DNA of 59,354 nt from assembly GCA_026706075.1 (NCBI GenBank), contig JAPOZM010000119.1, positions 1-59,354 of the forward strand, given 5' to 3'. Within the stretch, counting starts at the first letter, position 1, and the number at the start of each line of letters is the position of its first letter. This document shows, in pieces, positions 1 to 7,258 of this stretch. A model generated the notes under the pieces. That model was given only the letters and a program-made list of their open reading frames with translations. It made no database searches and was not told where the DNA came from. This DNA is from Gemmatimonadaceae bacterium (GTDB lineage Bacteria; Latescibacterota; UBA2968; UBA8231). Position numbers and translations under genes: made by a program.

Positions 1-731
1 TGAGCTTCAACGCCGAGCCCTACTTCACCTTCACCGAGGGCATGCTGCGCCTCGACCCCGAGGCCTGGTCGCTGCGCTGGTACCGGCAGATCGTCGAGGA
101 GGACGTCTGGCGGCGGGCCCTGGCCAACAGCCTGATCATCGGCGTCGCCGCCACTGCCCTGGCCACCACCCTGGGGACGCTGGCCGCCCTCGGGCTGTCG
201 AGCGCCTTCATGCCCGCCCGGCGCCTGGCCATGGGGCTGCTGATCTCGCCCATGGTCACGCCGGTGATCATCGCCGCGGCCGGCATGTTCTTCTTCTACT
301 CGGGCCTCGGTCTGTCCCAGACCCACCTGGGGCTGATCCTGGCCCACGCCGCCCTGGGCACCCCCTTCGTGGTGATCACGGTGACCGCCACCCTGTCGGC
401 CTTCGACAACAACCTGACGCGCGCCTCCGCCAGCCTCGGCGCCGGACCGCTGCGCACCTTCCGCCGCGTGCAGCTTCCCCTGATCGCCCCCGGGGTCATC
501 TCGGGGGCCCTCTTCGCCTTCGCCACCTCCTTCGACGAGGTGGTGGCCGTGCTCTTCATGGCCGGCGTCGAGCAGCGCACCATCCCCCGCCAGATGTGGG
601 CCGGCATCCGCGAGCAGATCAGCCCCGCCATCCTGGCGGTGGCGACCTTCCTCATCCTCTTCGCGGTGCTGCTGCTGTTTGCGGTGGAATGGCTGCGGCG
701 GCGGTCGGCCGCGAGCGCGGCGGCCGCCTGA
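1..731 (+). CDS. ABC transporter permease, PotC-like (5' end outside window)
   Basis: The frame is open from the first bases, so the true start lies upstream; the first visible ATG at 42 is internal because good coding sequence precedes it. About 240 residues with five or so hydrophobic segments are visible. The EAA loop (SLGAGPLRTFRRVQLPLIAP, then GALFAFATSFDEV) is the pattern of spermidine/putrescine-type inner-membrane permeases (PotC/PotI family), which pair with a PotB-like partner and the PotA ATPase. The partner genes should lie just upstream. The substrate (polyamine, opine, phosphonate or other small organic) cannot be read from this fragment. It ends facing the convergent SulP gene. 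Confidence 0.85.
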   Translation, partial: SFNAEPYFTFTEGMLRLDPEAWSLRWYRQIVEEDVWRRALANSLIIGVAATALATTLGTLAALGLSSAFMPARRLAMGLLISPMVTPVIIAAAGMFFFYSGLGLSQTHLGLILAHAALGTPFVVITVTATLSAFDNNLTRASASLGAGPLRTFRRVQLPLIAPGVISGALFAFATSFDEVVAVLFMAGVEQRTIPRQMWAGIREQISPAILAVATFLILFAVLLLFAVEWLRRRSAASAAAA

Positions 732-754
732 GGGGCGGATCCCGGGGGCCTGAC

Positions 755-781
755 GGACTGCCGCCCGGGCGGCGGCGGTCC
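755..781. terminator. GC hairpin between convergent genes
   Basis: Bases 755-765 and 771-781 form an 11-bp stem with one G-T wobble and a 5-base loop. It lies in the 60-base gap between the convergent permease and SulP genes and is followed on the plus strand by a pyrimidine-rich stretch (CCCTTCCTCTCTC). There is no true T run, so strength is uncertain. By position it could serve both directions. Confidence 0.5.
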
Positions 782-791
782 CCTTCCTCTC

Positions 792-2402
792 TCAGTCGTC
801 GAGCAGGCTCCGGGCGACCTCACGCGCCTCGTCGAGGGTCTCGACGACTCGCTCCCCGGGCACGTCCCGCAGGACGTCGAGGGTGCTCAGGGTCTGCTCC
901 ACCGAGCCCGAGAGACCCATGACGATGCACTCCGTCTCTTCCTTGCCGGCCACGTCGATCAGTTGCCGGATCAGCATGGCGGCGCTGTCGTCGAGGTAGG
1001 TGGCTCCCGAGAAGTCGAAGATCACCACCTCGTGTTCCTTGATGTCGCCGCCGATGACGCCCACCAGCTTGGTGGACGAGGCGACGGTGAAGCTCCCCCG
1101 CAGGGCCACCAGGCCGGCCCGGGCGGCAAAGGGGTCGACGTCCTCTCCTTCCTGCTCGAGGAAGGTCTGGTCCATCAGCGGCACGGAGACGACGCTGTCG
1201 AGCTCCAGGCTCTCGAGCTGGCGGGCGTTGGCCATGCCCGCGGCGATCAGGCCGATGGCCACGGCGGTCACCAGGTCGACGAAGACCGTCAGGCCCAGGG
1301 TGATCCCCATGACCAGGAGGTGCTCGCGCCGGATGCGGTGGATGCGCCTGAGCATGCGCCAGTCGATGATGTCCCAGCCGACCTTCATCAGGATGCCGGC
1401 GAGGGCGGCGTGGGGGATCGGCTCGACGAAGCGGCCGAGGCCCAGCAGCAGCGCCAGCAGGAGCAGGGCCCGCAGGGCGCCGGATACCTGGGTCTGTCCG
1501 CCGGCGCGGATGTTGGTCACCGTGCCCATGGTGGCGCCGGCCCCAGGCACGCCCCCGAAGAGCCCGGAGACCATGTTGCCGATGCCCTGGCCCACCAGCT
1601 CCCGGTTGGCGTTGTGGCGGGTGCCGGTCAGCGAGTCGGCCACCAGGGAGGTGAGGAGGCTGTCGATCGAGCCGAGGAGGGCGAGGATGAGGGCCGGCTC
1701 GATGGCGCGCGCCAGGAAGGCGGCGGAAGGCAGGGAGAACTGCAGGCTCGGCAGGTCGGTCGGCACCGGTCCGATGACGGGCGCCTCGTTCAGCCAGAGC
1801 ACGCCCACGAAGGTGCCGGCGAGAAGGGCGACCAGGAGGGGGGGCATGTACCTGGCGAGGCGGGAGGGCCAGAGCACGGCCGCGGCGAGGGTGACGGCGG
1901 CGATGGCGAAGGCGCCGAAGTCGACGCCGGCCACCGCCTCGGGCAGGGCGGCCACGGCGCCCATCGGTCCGCCCGGAGCCGTGGGCGCCCCGAGGAAGGG
2001 CATCGCCTGGATCAGGAGGATGATGATGCCGATGCCGGACATGAAGCCGGAGATGACCACGTACGGCGTGTAGGCCACGAACCGGCCCACCTTCGACAGC
2101 CCCAGGAGCACCTGCAGCAGGCCCGCCAGGACGACGATCGTCAGGGCCTCGGGGAGGGTCTCGGCGCGGCTGGTGACGATCACCGCCATGGCCACGGCCA
2201 TGGGCCCCGTGGGGCCGGAGATCTGGGAGCGGGTGCCGCCGAAGATCGAGGCGAAGAAGCCGACGGCGATGGCCCCGTAGAGGCCGGCCGCCGCCCCCAT
2301 GCCCGAGGCGACGCCGAAGGCCAGGGCCACGGGCAGGCCCACCACCATGGAGGTGACCCCGCCGAAGAGATCCCCGCGGAGGGTCTGGAGGTTGTAGTTC
2401 AT
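792..2402 (-). CDS. SulP-family anion transporter with STAS domain
   Basis: 536 residues, the usual SulP length. About ten to twelve hydrophobic segments cover residues 1-400, with the signature ISGPTGPMAVAMAV near residue 65 in the first helical bundle. A STAS domain follows (about 435-530), containing DFSGATYLDDSAAM near 460, the anti-sigma-antagonist-like loop where SpoIIAA proteins carry the phosphorylated Ser. SulP proteins are inner-membrane sulfate, bicarbonate or dicarboxylate carriers; neighbours do not indicate which. The ATG at 2402 begins immediately before the membrane domain, so the start is secure. Confidence 0.93.
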   Translation of the reverse strand: MNYNLQTLRGDLFGGVTSMVVGLPVALAFGVASGMGAAAGLYGAIAVGFFASIFGGTRSQISGPTGPMAVAMAVIVTSRAETLPEALTIVVLAGLLQVLLGLSKVGRFVAYTPYVVISGFMSGIGIIILLIQAMPFLGAPTAPGGPMGAVAALPEAVAGVDFGAFAIAAVTLAAAVLWPSRLARYMPPLLVALLAGTFVGVLWLNEAPVIGPVPTDLPSLQFSLPSAAFLARAIEPALILALLGSIDSLLTSLVADSLTGTRHNANRELVGQGIGNMVSGLFGGVPGAGATMGTVTNIRAGGQTQVSGALRALLLLALLLGLGRFVEPIPHAALAGILMKVGWDIIDWRMLRRIHRIRREHLLVMGITLGLTVFVDLVTAVAIGLIAAGMANARQLESLELDSVVSVPLMDQTFLEQEGEDVDPFAARAGLVALRGSFTVASSTKLVGVIGGDIKEHEVVIFDFSGATYLDDSAAMLIRQLIDVAGKEETECIVMGLSGSVEQTLSTLDVLRDVPGERVVETLDEAREVARSLLDD

Positions 2403-2439
2403 GTCGCTGGACCTCCCTGGCTGCCGGGCGGCTCTCGCG

Positions 2440-3276
2440 TCAGGCCGGGAGCCGGGTCCAGGCGGTCACGTGGGGGGGCAGGCGCAGGGGCCGCTTCGAG
2501 GCCACCACCTCCCGCCGGACGCGCTCGGCCAGGGTATCCACGTCGACCTCGTCGGCCGTCGCCATGCCGAACTGCTCCAGCAGCGGGACCAGGCTGCGGA
2601 AACTGTTGGCGATGAAGGAGTAGCCCGCCCAGTCCTCGGGGCCGCCCACGGGGGACTCGAAGTGCATGTACGGCTCGGGCAGTCCCGCGTCGACGTAAGT
2701 GCGGTAGAGGTCGAAGCCCATGTCGATATGCGGCCCCGAGCGCTCGAAGACGCCCAGGCCCCAGTCGACGAGCTGGTTCATCAGGGGCGTGTCGTCGTGA
2801 TACGTCTTGCGGTAGGGGCTGAAATCGACCTCCTGGAAGGCGACGATCCCCCCCGGCCGCAGCCGGCCCGACAGCTGCCGGAGGGCGTCGGCGGGATCGG
2901 CCATGTACATCAGGACCAGGCGGCCGATGAGGGCGTCGAAGTCCTCCCCGAGATCGAGGGTGCGGGCGTCTCCGGCGACGAACTCGACGTTGGCGAGCCC
3001 GGCTTCCCCGGCCCGGGCCGCGGCCGTCTCGAGGATCTCCGGGTTCACGTCGACGCCGACCACCGACCCTTCGGGGCCGACCAGCTCGGCGGCGGTCATG
3101 GCCACGTCGCCGGTGCCGCTGCCGATGTCGAGGACCCGCATGCCGCTCTCCAGGCCCGCCATGTTCAGCATCCGCCGCGTCACCGCGTCGTAGAGCTGCG
3201 ACTGCTGGATCAGGCGATCCTCCTCCTCCTTGCTGCGGCCCATCGTGTACTGGGCGTCACCCTTCGTCGCGCTCAC
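2440..3276 (-). CDS. Class I SAM-dependent methyltransferase
   Basis: 278 residues from a GTG preceded by a strong Shine-Dalgarno (GGAGGAGG, revcomp of 3281-3289). The frame also opens 11 codons earlier at ATG 3309, but that ATG lacks a ribosome site. Motif I VLDIGSGTG is at 48-56, followed by an acidic residue at the end of strand 2 (VVGVDVNPE) and motif II-like GDARTLDL. This is the UbiE/COQ5-like small-molecule methyltransferase fold. The C-terminal half (FQEVDFSPY, then a helical cap) resembles generic Methyltransf_11/25 proteins. Substrate unknown. It follows the kinase-like gene at 3998 on the same strand and may share its transcript. Confidence 0.85.
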   Translation of the reverse strand: MSATKGDAQYTMGRSKEEEDRLIQQSQLYDAVTRRMLNMAGLESGMRVLDIGSGTGDVAMTAAELVGPEGSVVGVDVNPEILETAAARAGEAGLANVEFVAGDARTLDLGEDFDALIGRLVLMYMADPADALRQLSGRLRPGGIVAFQEVDFSPYRKTYHDDTPLMNQLVDWGLGVFERSGPHIDMGFDLYRTYVDAGLPEPYMHFESPVGGPEDWAGYSFIANSFRSLVPLLEQFGMATADEVDVDTLAERVRREVVASKRPLRLPPHVTAWTRLPA

Positions 3277-3320
3277 TCGCTCCTCCTCCGCTGGGACATA
3301 TGCCTGCAACCGGCGCCGCC

Positions 3321-3998
3321 TCAGCGGCTCCCGTGCATGTCCATCCGCTGCCGGTCCTCGCGGCTCATGAACGGCTCATGGGCCTCCAGGAACTCCGCCA
3401 GGGTCTGTTCCACCGTCGACGCCGACGTGTCGAGGACGATCCGCCGCCGGATCAGGGACGCCTCGAACTCCTCCTCGAAGCGCGCCAGCACGTGCTCCAC
3501 GTCCGGCTCGCGCACGATCGGGTGGGTGTGGGGGGCCTCCTCCATGCGCCGCCGGATCACCTCCGGGCCGGCCTTCAGCAGCACCAGCACCGTGCCCGGC
3601 GCCCTGGCCAGCATCTCGCTCTCGAAGCGCCGCGCCATCTCCGTCCGCTGGCCCTCGGGACTGCGTTTGGGAGCCTTGGAGTCCGGGCCCCCGTACCCGT
3701 AGTAGAGGGGCGCGTAGACCGCCTCCTCGATGACGAACCCCATCAGGTTGTGGTCGCCGTGGGAGTAGAAGCCGTCGCCCAGGTGGTAGGTCAGGGAGTA
3801 GCGCTGGAACATCTCCAGGAACTGGGGATGCACGGCCAGCACCGACTCCCGGGCCTCCGGGGTGAGCTCGCTGGAGGGCACGCTGAAGTGATCGTGGAAG
3901 TGGCTGGTGCCGCCCAGGGCCTCATCGGCCCAGTTGATCACCTCTCCGGCGAGGGTGGACTTGCCGGCGTATTCGCATCCCACGAAGACGAGGTTCAT
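3321..3998 (-). CDS. P-loop nucleotide-binding (kinase-like) protein
   Basis: 225 residues. A Walker A motif, GCEYAGKST, occupies residues 7-15 right after the first beta strand, as in small nucleoside, adenylate or dTMP-type kinases. A lid-like basic segment (EVIRRRMEE, about 150) and a C-terminal helical region follow. No specific kinase family was recognised; the FHDHF and YHLGDGFYSHGDHN segments near 33 and 70 are His-rich and distinctive. The substrate could be a nucleoside, a sugar or a cofactor. It is co-directional with the methyltransferase gene 45 bases downstream. The function call stops at ATP/GTP binding. Confidence 0.7.
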   Translation of the reverse strand: MNLVFVGCEYAGKSTLAGEVINWADEALGGTSHFHDHFSVPSSELTPEARESVLAVHPQFLEMFQRYSLTYHLGDGFYSHGDHNLMGFVIEEAVYAPLYYGYGGPDSKAPKRSPEGQRTEMARRFESEMLARAPGTVLVLLKAGPEVIRRRMEEAPHTHPIVREPDVEHVLARFEEEFEASLIRRRIVLDTSASTVEQTLAEFLEAHEPFMSREDRQRMDMHGSR

Positions 3999-4023
3999 CG
4001 GTCACCTTGACGGGGCAGAAGAG

Positions 4024-4047
4024 GCCCGGCTAACGTGTGGGCCGGGC
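4024..4047. repeat. Inverted repeat between divergent genes
   Basis: Perfect arms GCCCGGC (4024-4030) and GCCGGGC (4041-4047) are separated by 10 bases, in the 61-base gap between the divergent starts at 3998 and 4060. It could be an operator or a 5'-leader hairpin. A weak promoter-like pair overlaps it (TTGACG at 4007-4012, TAACGT at 4031-4036). GC richness makes such short repeats common by chance. Confidence 0.3.
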
Positions 4048-4059
4048 GCAATATAGCCG

Positions 4060-4539
4060 ATGAACACCCCCCCGCCATCCTACCGCCGCACCCAGTTCGG
4101 CCGGGTCATCGCGGCAAGTTGCCTCCCCGGCCTGGTGCCGGTCGTCGTCCTGGTGTGGTACATCCGGACCCCGGAGGTCAACTGGGTGGCGGCGGCGATC
4201 GCGGGGGTCCTGGTGCTGGTGCTCCTCCTCTTCGGCAGCCTGACGGTGGAGGTCTCCGGCGGGCACGTGAGGATCCGCTTCGGCATCGGCCTGATCCACA
4301 AGCGCTGGCCCCTCGACGGGATCGAGGCCTGCCGGCCGGTGAGGAACACCTGGCTCTACGGCTGGGGCATCCGCAAGATCCCCGGAGGCTGGCTCTACAA
4401 CGTCTCGGGTCTGGACGCGGTCGAGTTGAAGCTGAAGGGCGGGAAGACGGTCCGCATCGGCACGGACGAGCCGCAGGCGCTGGCCGCCGCCCTCGAGAAG
4501 GAACTGTCGGCCCGGACGCCGGAAGACCCGCAGGCCTGA
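4060..4539 (+). CDS. Small membrane protein with PH-like domain
   Basis: 159 residues. Two adjacent hydrophobic helices (about 17-35 and 42-60) are followed by a soluble beta-rich part (LTVEVSGGHVRIRFGIGLIHKRWPLDGI, here abbreviated to its type: short strands ending in a basic loop). A later block reads VELKLKGGKTVRIGTDEPQ. The layout of two helices followed by a bacterial PH-like domain is common in uncharacterised inner-membrane proteins. No catalytic motif is visible. It starts 61 bases from the divergent kinase-like gene and ends convergently with res. Function unknown. Confidence 0.7.
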   Translation: MNTPPPSYRRTQFGRVIAASCLPGLVPVVVLVWYIRTPEVNWVAAAIAGVLVLVLLLFGSLTVEVSGGHVRIRFGIGLIHKRWPLDGIEACRPVRNTWLYGWGIRKIPGGWLYNVSGLDAVELKLKGGKTVRIGTDEPQALAAALEKELSARTPEDPQA

Positions 4540-4593
4540 GCCAGGTCAGCCACCGCCCTCGAAGCGGCGGCGGCGCCCCCCCGAGCAGCCGCT

Positions 4594-7254
4594 TCACCCG
4601 CCGCGGGTCCCCCGCGGACCGTCTGGCTCCGGCTCCGGCAGCAGGTAGAGCCTCCATCCTTCCCCCCCCCGCTCGGTGACCACAGCCCGGTCGGGGTCGC
4701 AGGAGCCCGCCGGCGTGGGCACCGTGAACCAACCCGGCAGCCGTGCGCACATCCTCACCTCGCCGCGGGCCTCCAGCTCCGCGAACCCCTGCCCGCACGT
4801 GGAAGCCGCCAACAGAGGATCTCCCTCCTCCACCTGGCTCACCTCGTAGCAGCCGTCCTTCCGCTCGTACCGGATCCCCCCGGCCAGCGTCGCGGTCAGG
4901 CCCTTGCGGAGCGCCGCCCCCGCCGCGGCTGCGAACTCGTGGGGGTGGGCTAGGGCCTCCCGGGGGTCGGGCGCCGCCCGGAAGACTTCCAGCAGGGTGC
5001 GGCGGGTCACCCGGAGCGGCGGCGAGGCTCGCTCCAGGAGATCGGCCATGATCTCCAGGAGGTTGGCGAGACCGGCGCCGGCGTCGGCGACGCTCGGCGC
5101 CGTAGCCCCTTCGGGATCCGCTACGGCCTGAGCCGCGCCCTCAGCCTGCGCCTCGAAGGCGCCGGAGCCCTTCACCTCGATTCGCGCCCGGCCGACGGTC
5201 AGCCCCGGCCGCGAGAGGGGGCGGCCCTCCAGCTCGCGGAGGGCCCCGGCCACGAGCCGGTCCGTGTCGATTCTCAGGGCGAAGCGGGTCCGGGCCTGGA
5301 CGCGCTCCCAGAGCCGCCGGAACTCCGGGCTCAGCTCGCCGTCCCGCCCGCCCGCAGGCCGCGAGCCCGCCCGCCGCGGCGCCGGCGGCAGGATCCCGGC
5401 GCCGTATTCCTCTTCCAGACGGCGGCGCTGCTCCTCGCCGAGGGCGCCCAGGGGCCGGCCGCAGCGGCTCTCGATCTCCCCGCGGTACTCCTCGGCGATC
5501 TCCCTCTGCAGGCCGGCGGCGTAGCGACGGTAGCTCTCGTTGGCCACCACCGTGAGGACGTTGATCTCGCCGTCGTGCACCCGGCGGCCCTCCTGGTCGA
5601 CGCACAGCCGCATGCCCCTCCCCACCTCCTGGCGCTTCCGCACCTCCGAGACCGACTGGTTGAGGGTGCAGATCTGGAAGACGTTGGGGTTGTCCCAGCC
5701 CTCGCGCAGGGCCGAGTGAGAGAACAGGAAGGCCACCTGCCTGCGGCGCCGGGTCTCCCCGTCGTCCGCAGCGTCCGGGAAGCAGAGCAGGGCCTCCTTG
5801 TCCCTCATGATCAGCTCGTAGGCGGCCGCGTCCTCGGCGCTCTCGCCGGAGACCGAGTCCAGCCACTCCACGGCGCCGCCCCGCCGCCGCCGGCAGGCGA
5901 AATACCCGGCCTGCACCGCGTCCGGCTCCAGGTCCCGCCACTCCGGCCAGCCCCCCTTGAGGGCGTCGAAGGCCTCGTCGAAGAGCCGCCGGATCAGCGC
6001 GTCCGGCCCCGCGTAGTTGGCGACCCGGTCGATGAAGAACAGGGAGAGGACCTTGACGCCGGCGGCCCTCAGGCGGGCCTGCTTGCGGAGGTGCTCGTCC
6101 ACGGTGAGGCGGATCTGCTCGCGGAAGAGCGCCTCCCGGTCCGGGCCGTGCTCCTCGCCCGCGCGCAGCTCCACGCCGTTGGCGAAGCGGACTACGCCGC
6201 GGCCGGCGTCGATCCCGTCCACGTCGAAGCCGCGGTACTCGCGGCGGCCGGTCTTGTCGGCGAGGCGATCGCCGGCGCGCACGGTGACCGTGCTCTCCCG
6301 CGGCGCACCTCCGGCGGAGAGCTTGCGCACCGCCAGCCGCGCCGAGACGCTGCGCCGGCCGCTCTTCACGCCGGCCAGGCGCAGGTGCGGCCCCCCGGCG
6401 TCCCCCTCGCGGGCCACGGAGGCGACCTCGATACGCTTCACCAGACCCTGGCGGTAGGCGTCGAAGGGAGTCAGGCGGCAGACGAGGTTGTAGGGCCGCC
6501 GGTGGGTGGCGCTGTAGCGCAGGGCCAGCAGCGGGTCGAGGGAGGCCAGGGCCGCGCGGCTCTTCGGGCTCTCCATGTTCTGCGGTTCGTCGAGGACCAG
6601 GACCGGCCGGACGGCCTGGATGTACTCGATCGGCGCCCGCCCCTGGAGGCGGTCGGTGCTCCGCCGGATGACGTTGGCCGCCTTGTTGAAGGCATCGATC
6701 GTCATCACCAGGACCTCCACGCTCTCCGAGAGGGCGAACTGGCTCACCTGGGAGCGGCTCGAGGCGACGTACCCGGCATGGCGCAGGATGGTGTTGCCGT
6801 AGAGGCGGGCGAAGTGGTCCCGGGTGACCCCCAGGGTCTTGAGCACCCCCTCGCGGATGGCCACCGAGGGCACGACGATGATGAACTTGCGCAGGCGGTA
6901 GCGGTGGAACAGCTCCATGAGGGTGCGCAGGTAGACGTAGGTCTTGCCCGTGCCCGTCTCCATCTCCACGGAAAAGTTCGGGAAGCGGACGGTGCGCTTG
7001 CCCCCCGGAGCGTCGATCTCCTCCTCGAGGAGGCGCAGCCCGTCGTCGGGGCGGATACCCTTGTCCGCCTGCACCCGCCGCAGGTTGGCCAGCAGCCGCC
7101 GCTCGTCGAGGTCGAGCCGGTTGGCCACGGCGGGCAGGTCCCCGGGACCCAGGCCCACCGCCGCCTCCAGCGGGGGCTGTCCTTGCAGCAGGCCGGCCAC
7201 GGCCTCGACGGCCCGCGCCTGGAAGGGCTGGTGGGCGTCGAACCGCAGCTTCAC
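4594..7254 (-). CDS. res: Type III restriction enzyme Res subunit, nuclease end apparently degraded
   Basis: 886 residues from a GTG lying 4 bases after the mod stop codon. An SF2 helicase core is complete: Walker A METGTGKTYVY (98-108), DEPQ box (222-225), SAT (248-250) and motif VI QEVGRGMRL. In type III systems Res translocates on DNA and cuts when bound to Mod. Typical Res proteins run to about 970-1000 residues and end with a PD...ExK nuclease domain. Here the PD half is present (PTPAGSCDPDRAVV) but the expected LYFVxETK block reads LYLLPEPEPD, with Glu where the catalytic Lys belongs, and the protein stops about ten residues later. No alternative frame restores it. Cleavage activity is therefore doubtful; ATPase and translocation may persist. 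Confidence 0.9.
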   Translation of the reverse strand: MKLRFDAHQPFQARAVEAVAGLLQGQPPLEAAVGLGPGDLPAVANRLDLDERRLLANLRRVQADKGIRPDDGLRLLEEEIDAPGGKRTVRFPNFSVEMETGTGKTYVYLRTLMELFHRYRLRKFIIVVPSVAIREGVLKTLGVTRDHFARLYGNTILRHAGYVASSRSQVSQFALSESVEVLVMTIDAFNKAANVIRRSTDRLQGRAPIEYIQAVRPVLVLDEPQNMESPKSRAALASLDPLLALRYSATHRRPYNLVCRLTPFDAYRQGLVKRIEVASVAREGDAGGPHLRLAGVKSGRRSVSARLAVRKLSAGGAPRESTVTVRAGDRLADKTGRREYRGFDVDGIDAGRGVVRFANGVELRAGEEHGPDREALFREQIRLTVDEHLRKQARLRAAGVKVLSLFFIDRVANYAGPDALIRRLFDEAFDALKGGWPEWRDLEPDAVQAGYFACRRRRGGAVEWLDSVSGESAEDAAAYELIMRDKEALLCFPDAADDGETRRRRQVAFLFSHSALREGWDNPNVFQICTLNQSVSEVRKRQEVGRGMRLCVDQEGRRVHDGEINVLTVVANESYRRYAAGLQREIAEEYRGEIESRCGRPLGALGEEQRRRLEEEYGAGILPPAPRRAGSRPAGGRDGELSPEFRRLWERVQARTRFALRIDTDRLVAGALRELEGRPLSRPGLTVGRARIEVKGSGAFEAQAEGAAQAVADPEGATAPSVADAGAGLANLLEIMADLLERASPPLRVTRRTLLEVFRAAPDPREALAHPHEFAAAAGAALRKGLTATLAGGIRYERKDGCYEVSQVEEGDPLLAASTCGQGFAELEARGEVRMCARLPGWFTVPTPAGSCDPDRAVVTERGGEGWRLYLLPEPEPDGPRGTRGG
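4662..4670. repeat. C9 homopolymer in the 3' end of res
   Basis: Nine consecutive C on the plus strand are read as G9 in res, encoding part of the segment between the PD and ExK positions. Such tracts can slip during replication. Reading the downstream sequence with one base gained or lost does not restore an ExK motif, so slippage alone does not explain the missing nuclease end. Confidence 0.6.
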
Positions 7255-7258
7255 GGGA

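Noticed and set aside
963..2615. 550-codon open frame opposite the SulP gene
   Set aside because: Codon-aligned with the SulP gene, rich in His/Gly/Asp in the way a shadow of membrane codons would be, and not protein-like. The SulP reading is complete and recognised.
4540..4593. Terminator between the PH-like gene and res
   Set aside because: A GCCACCGC/GCGGCGGC pairing exists but with an A-C mismatch and no T-run; too weak in this composition to call.
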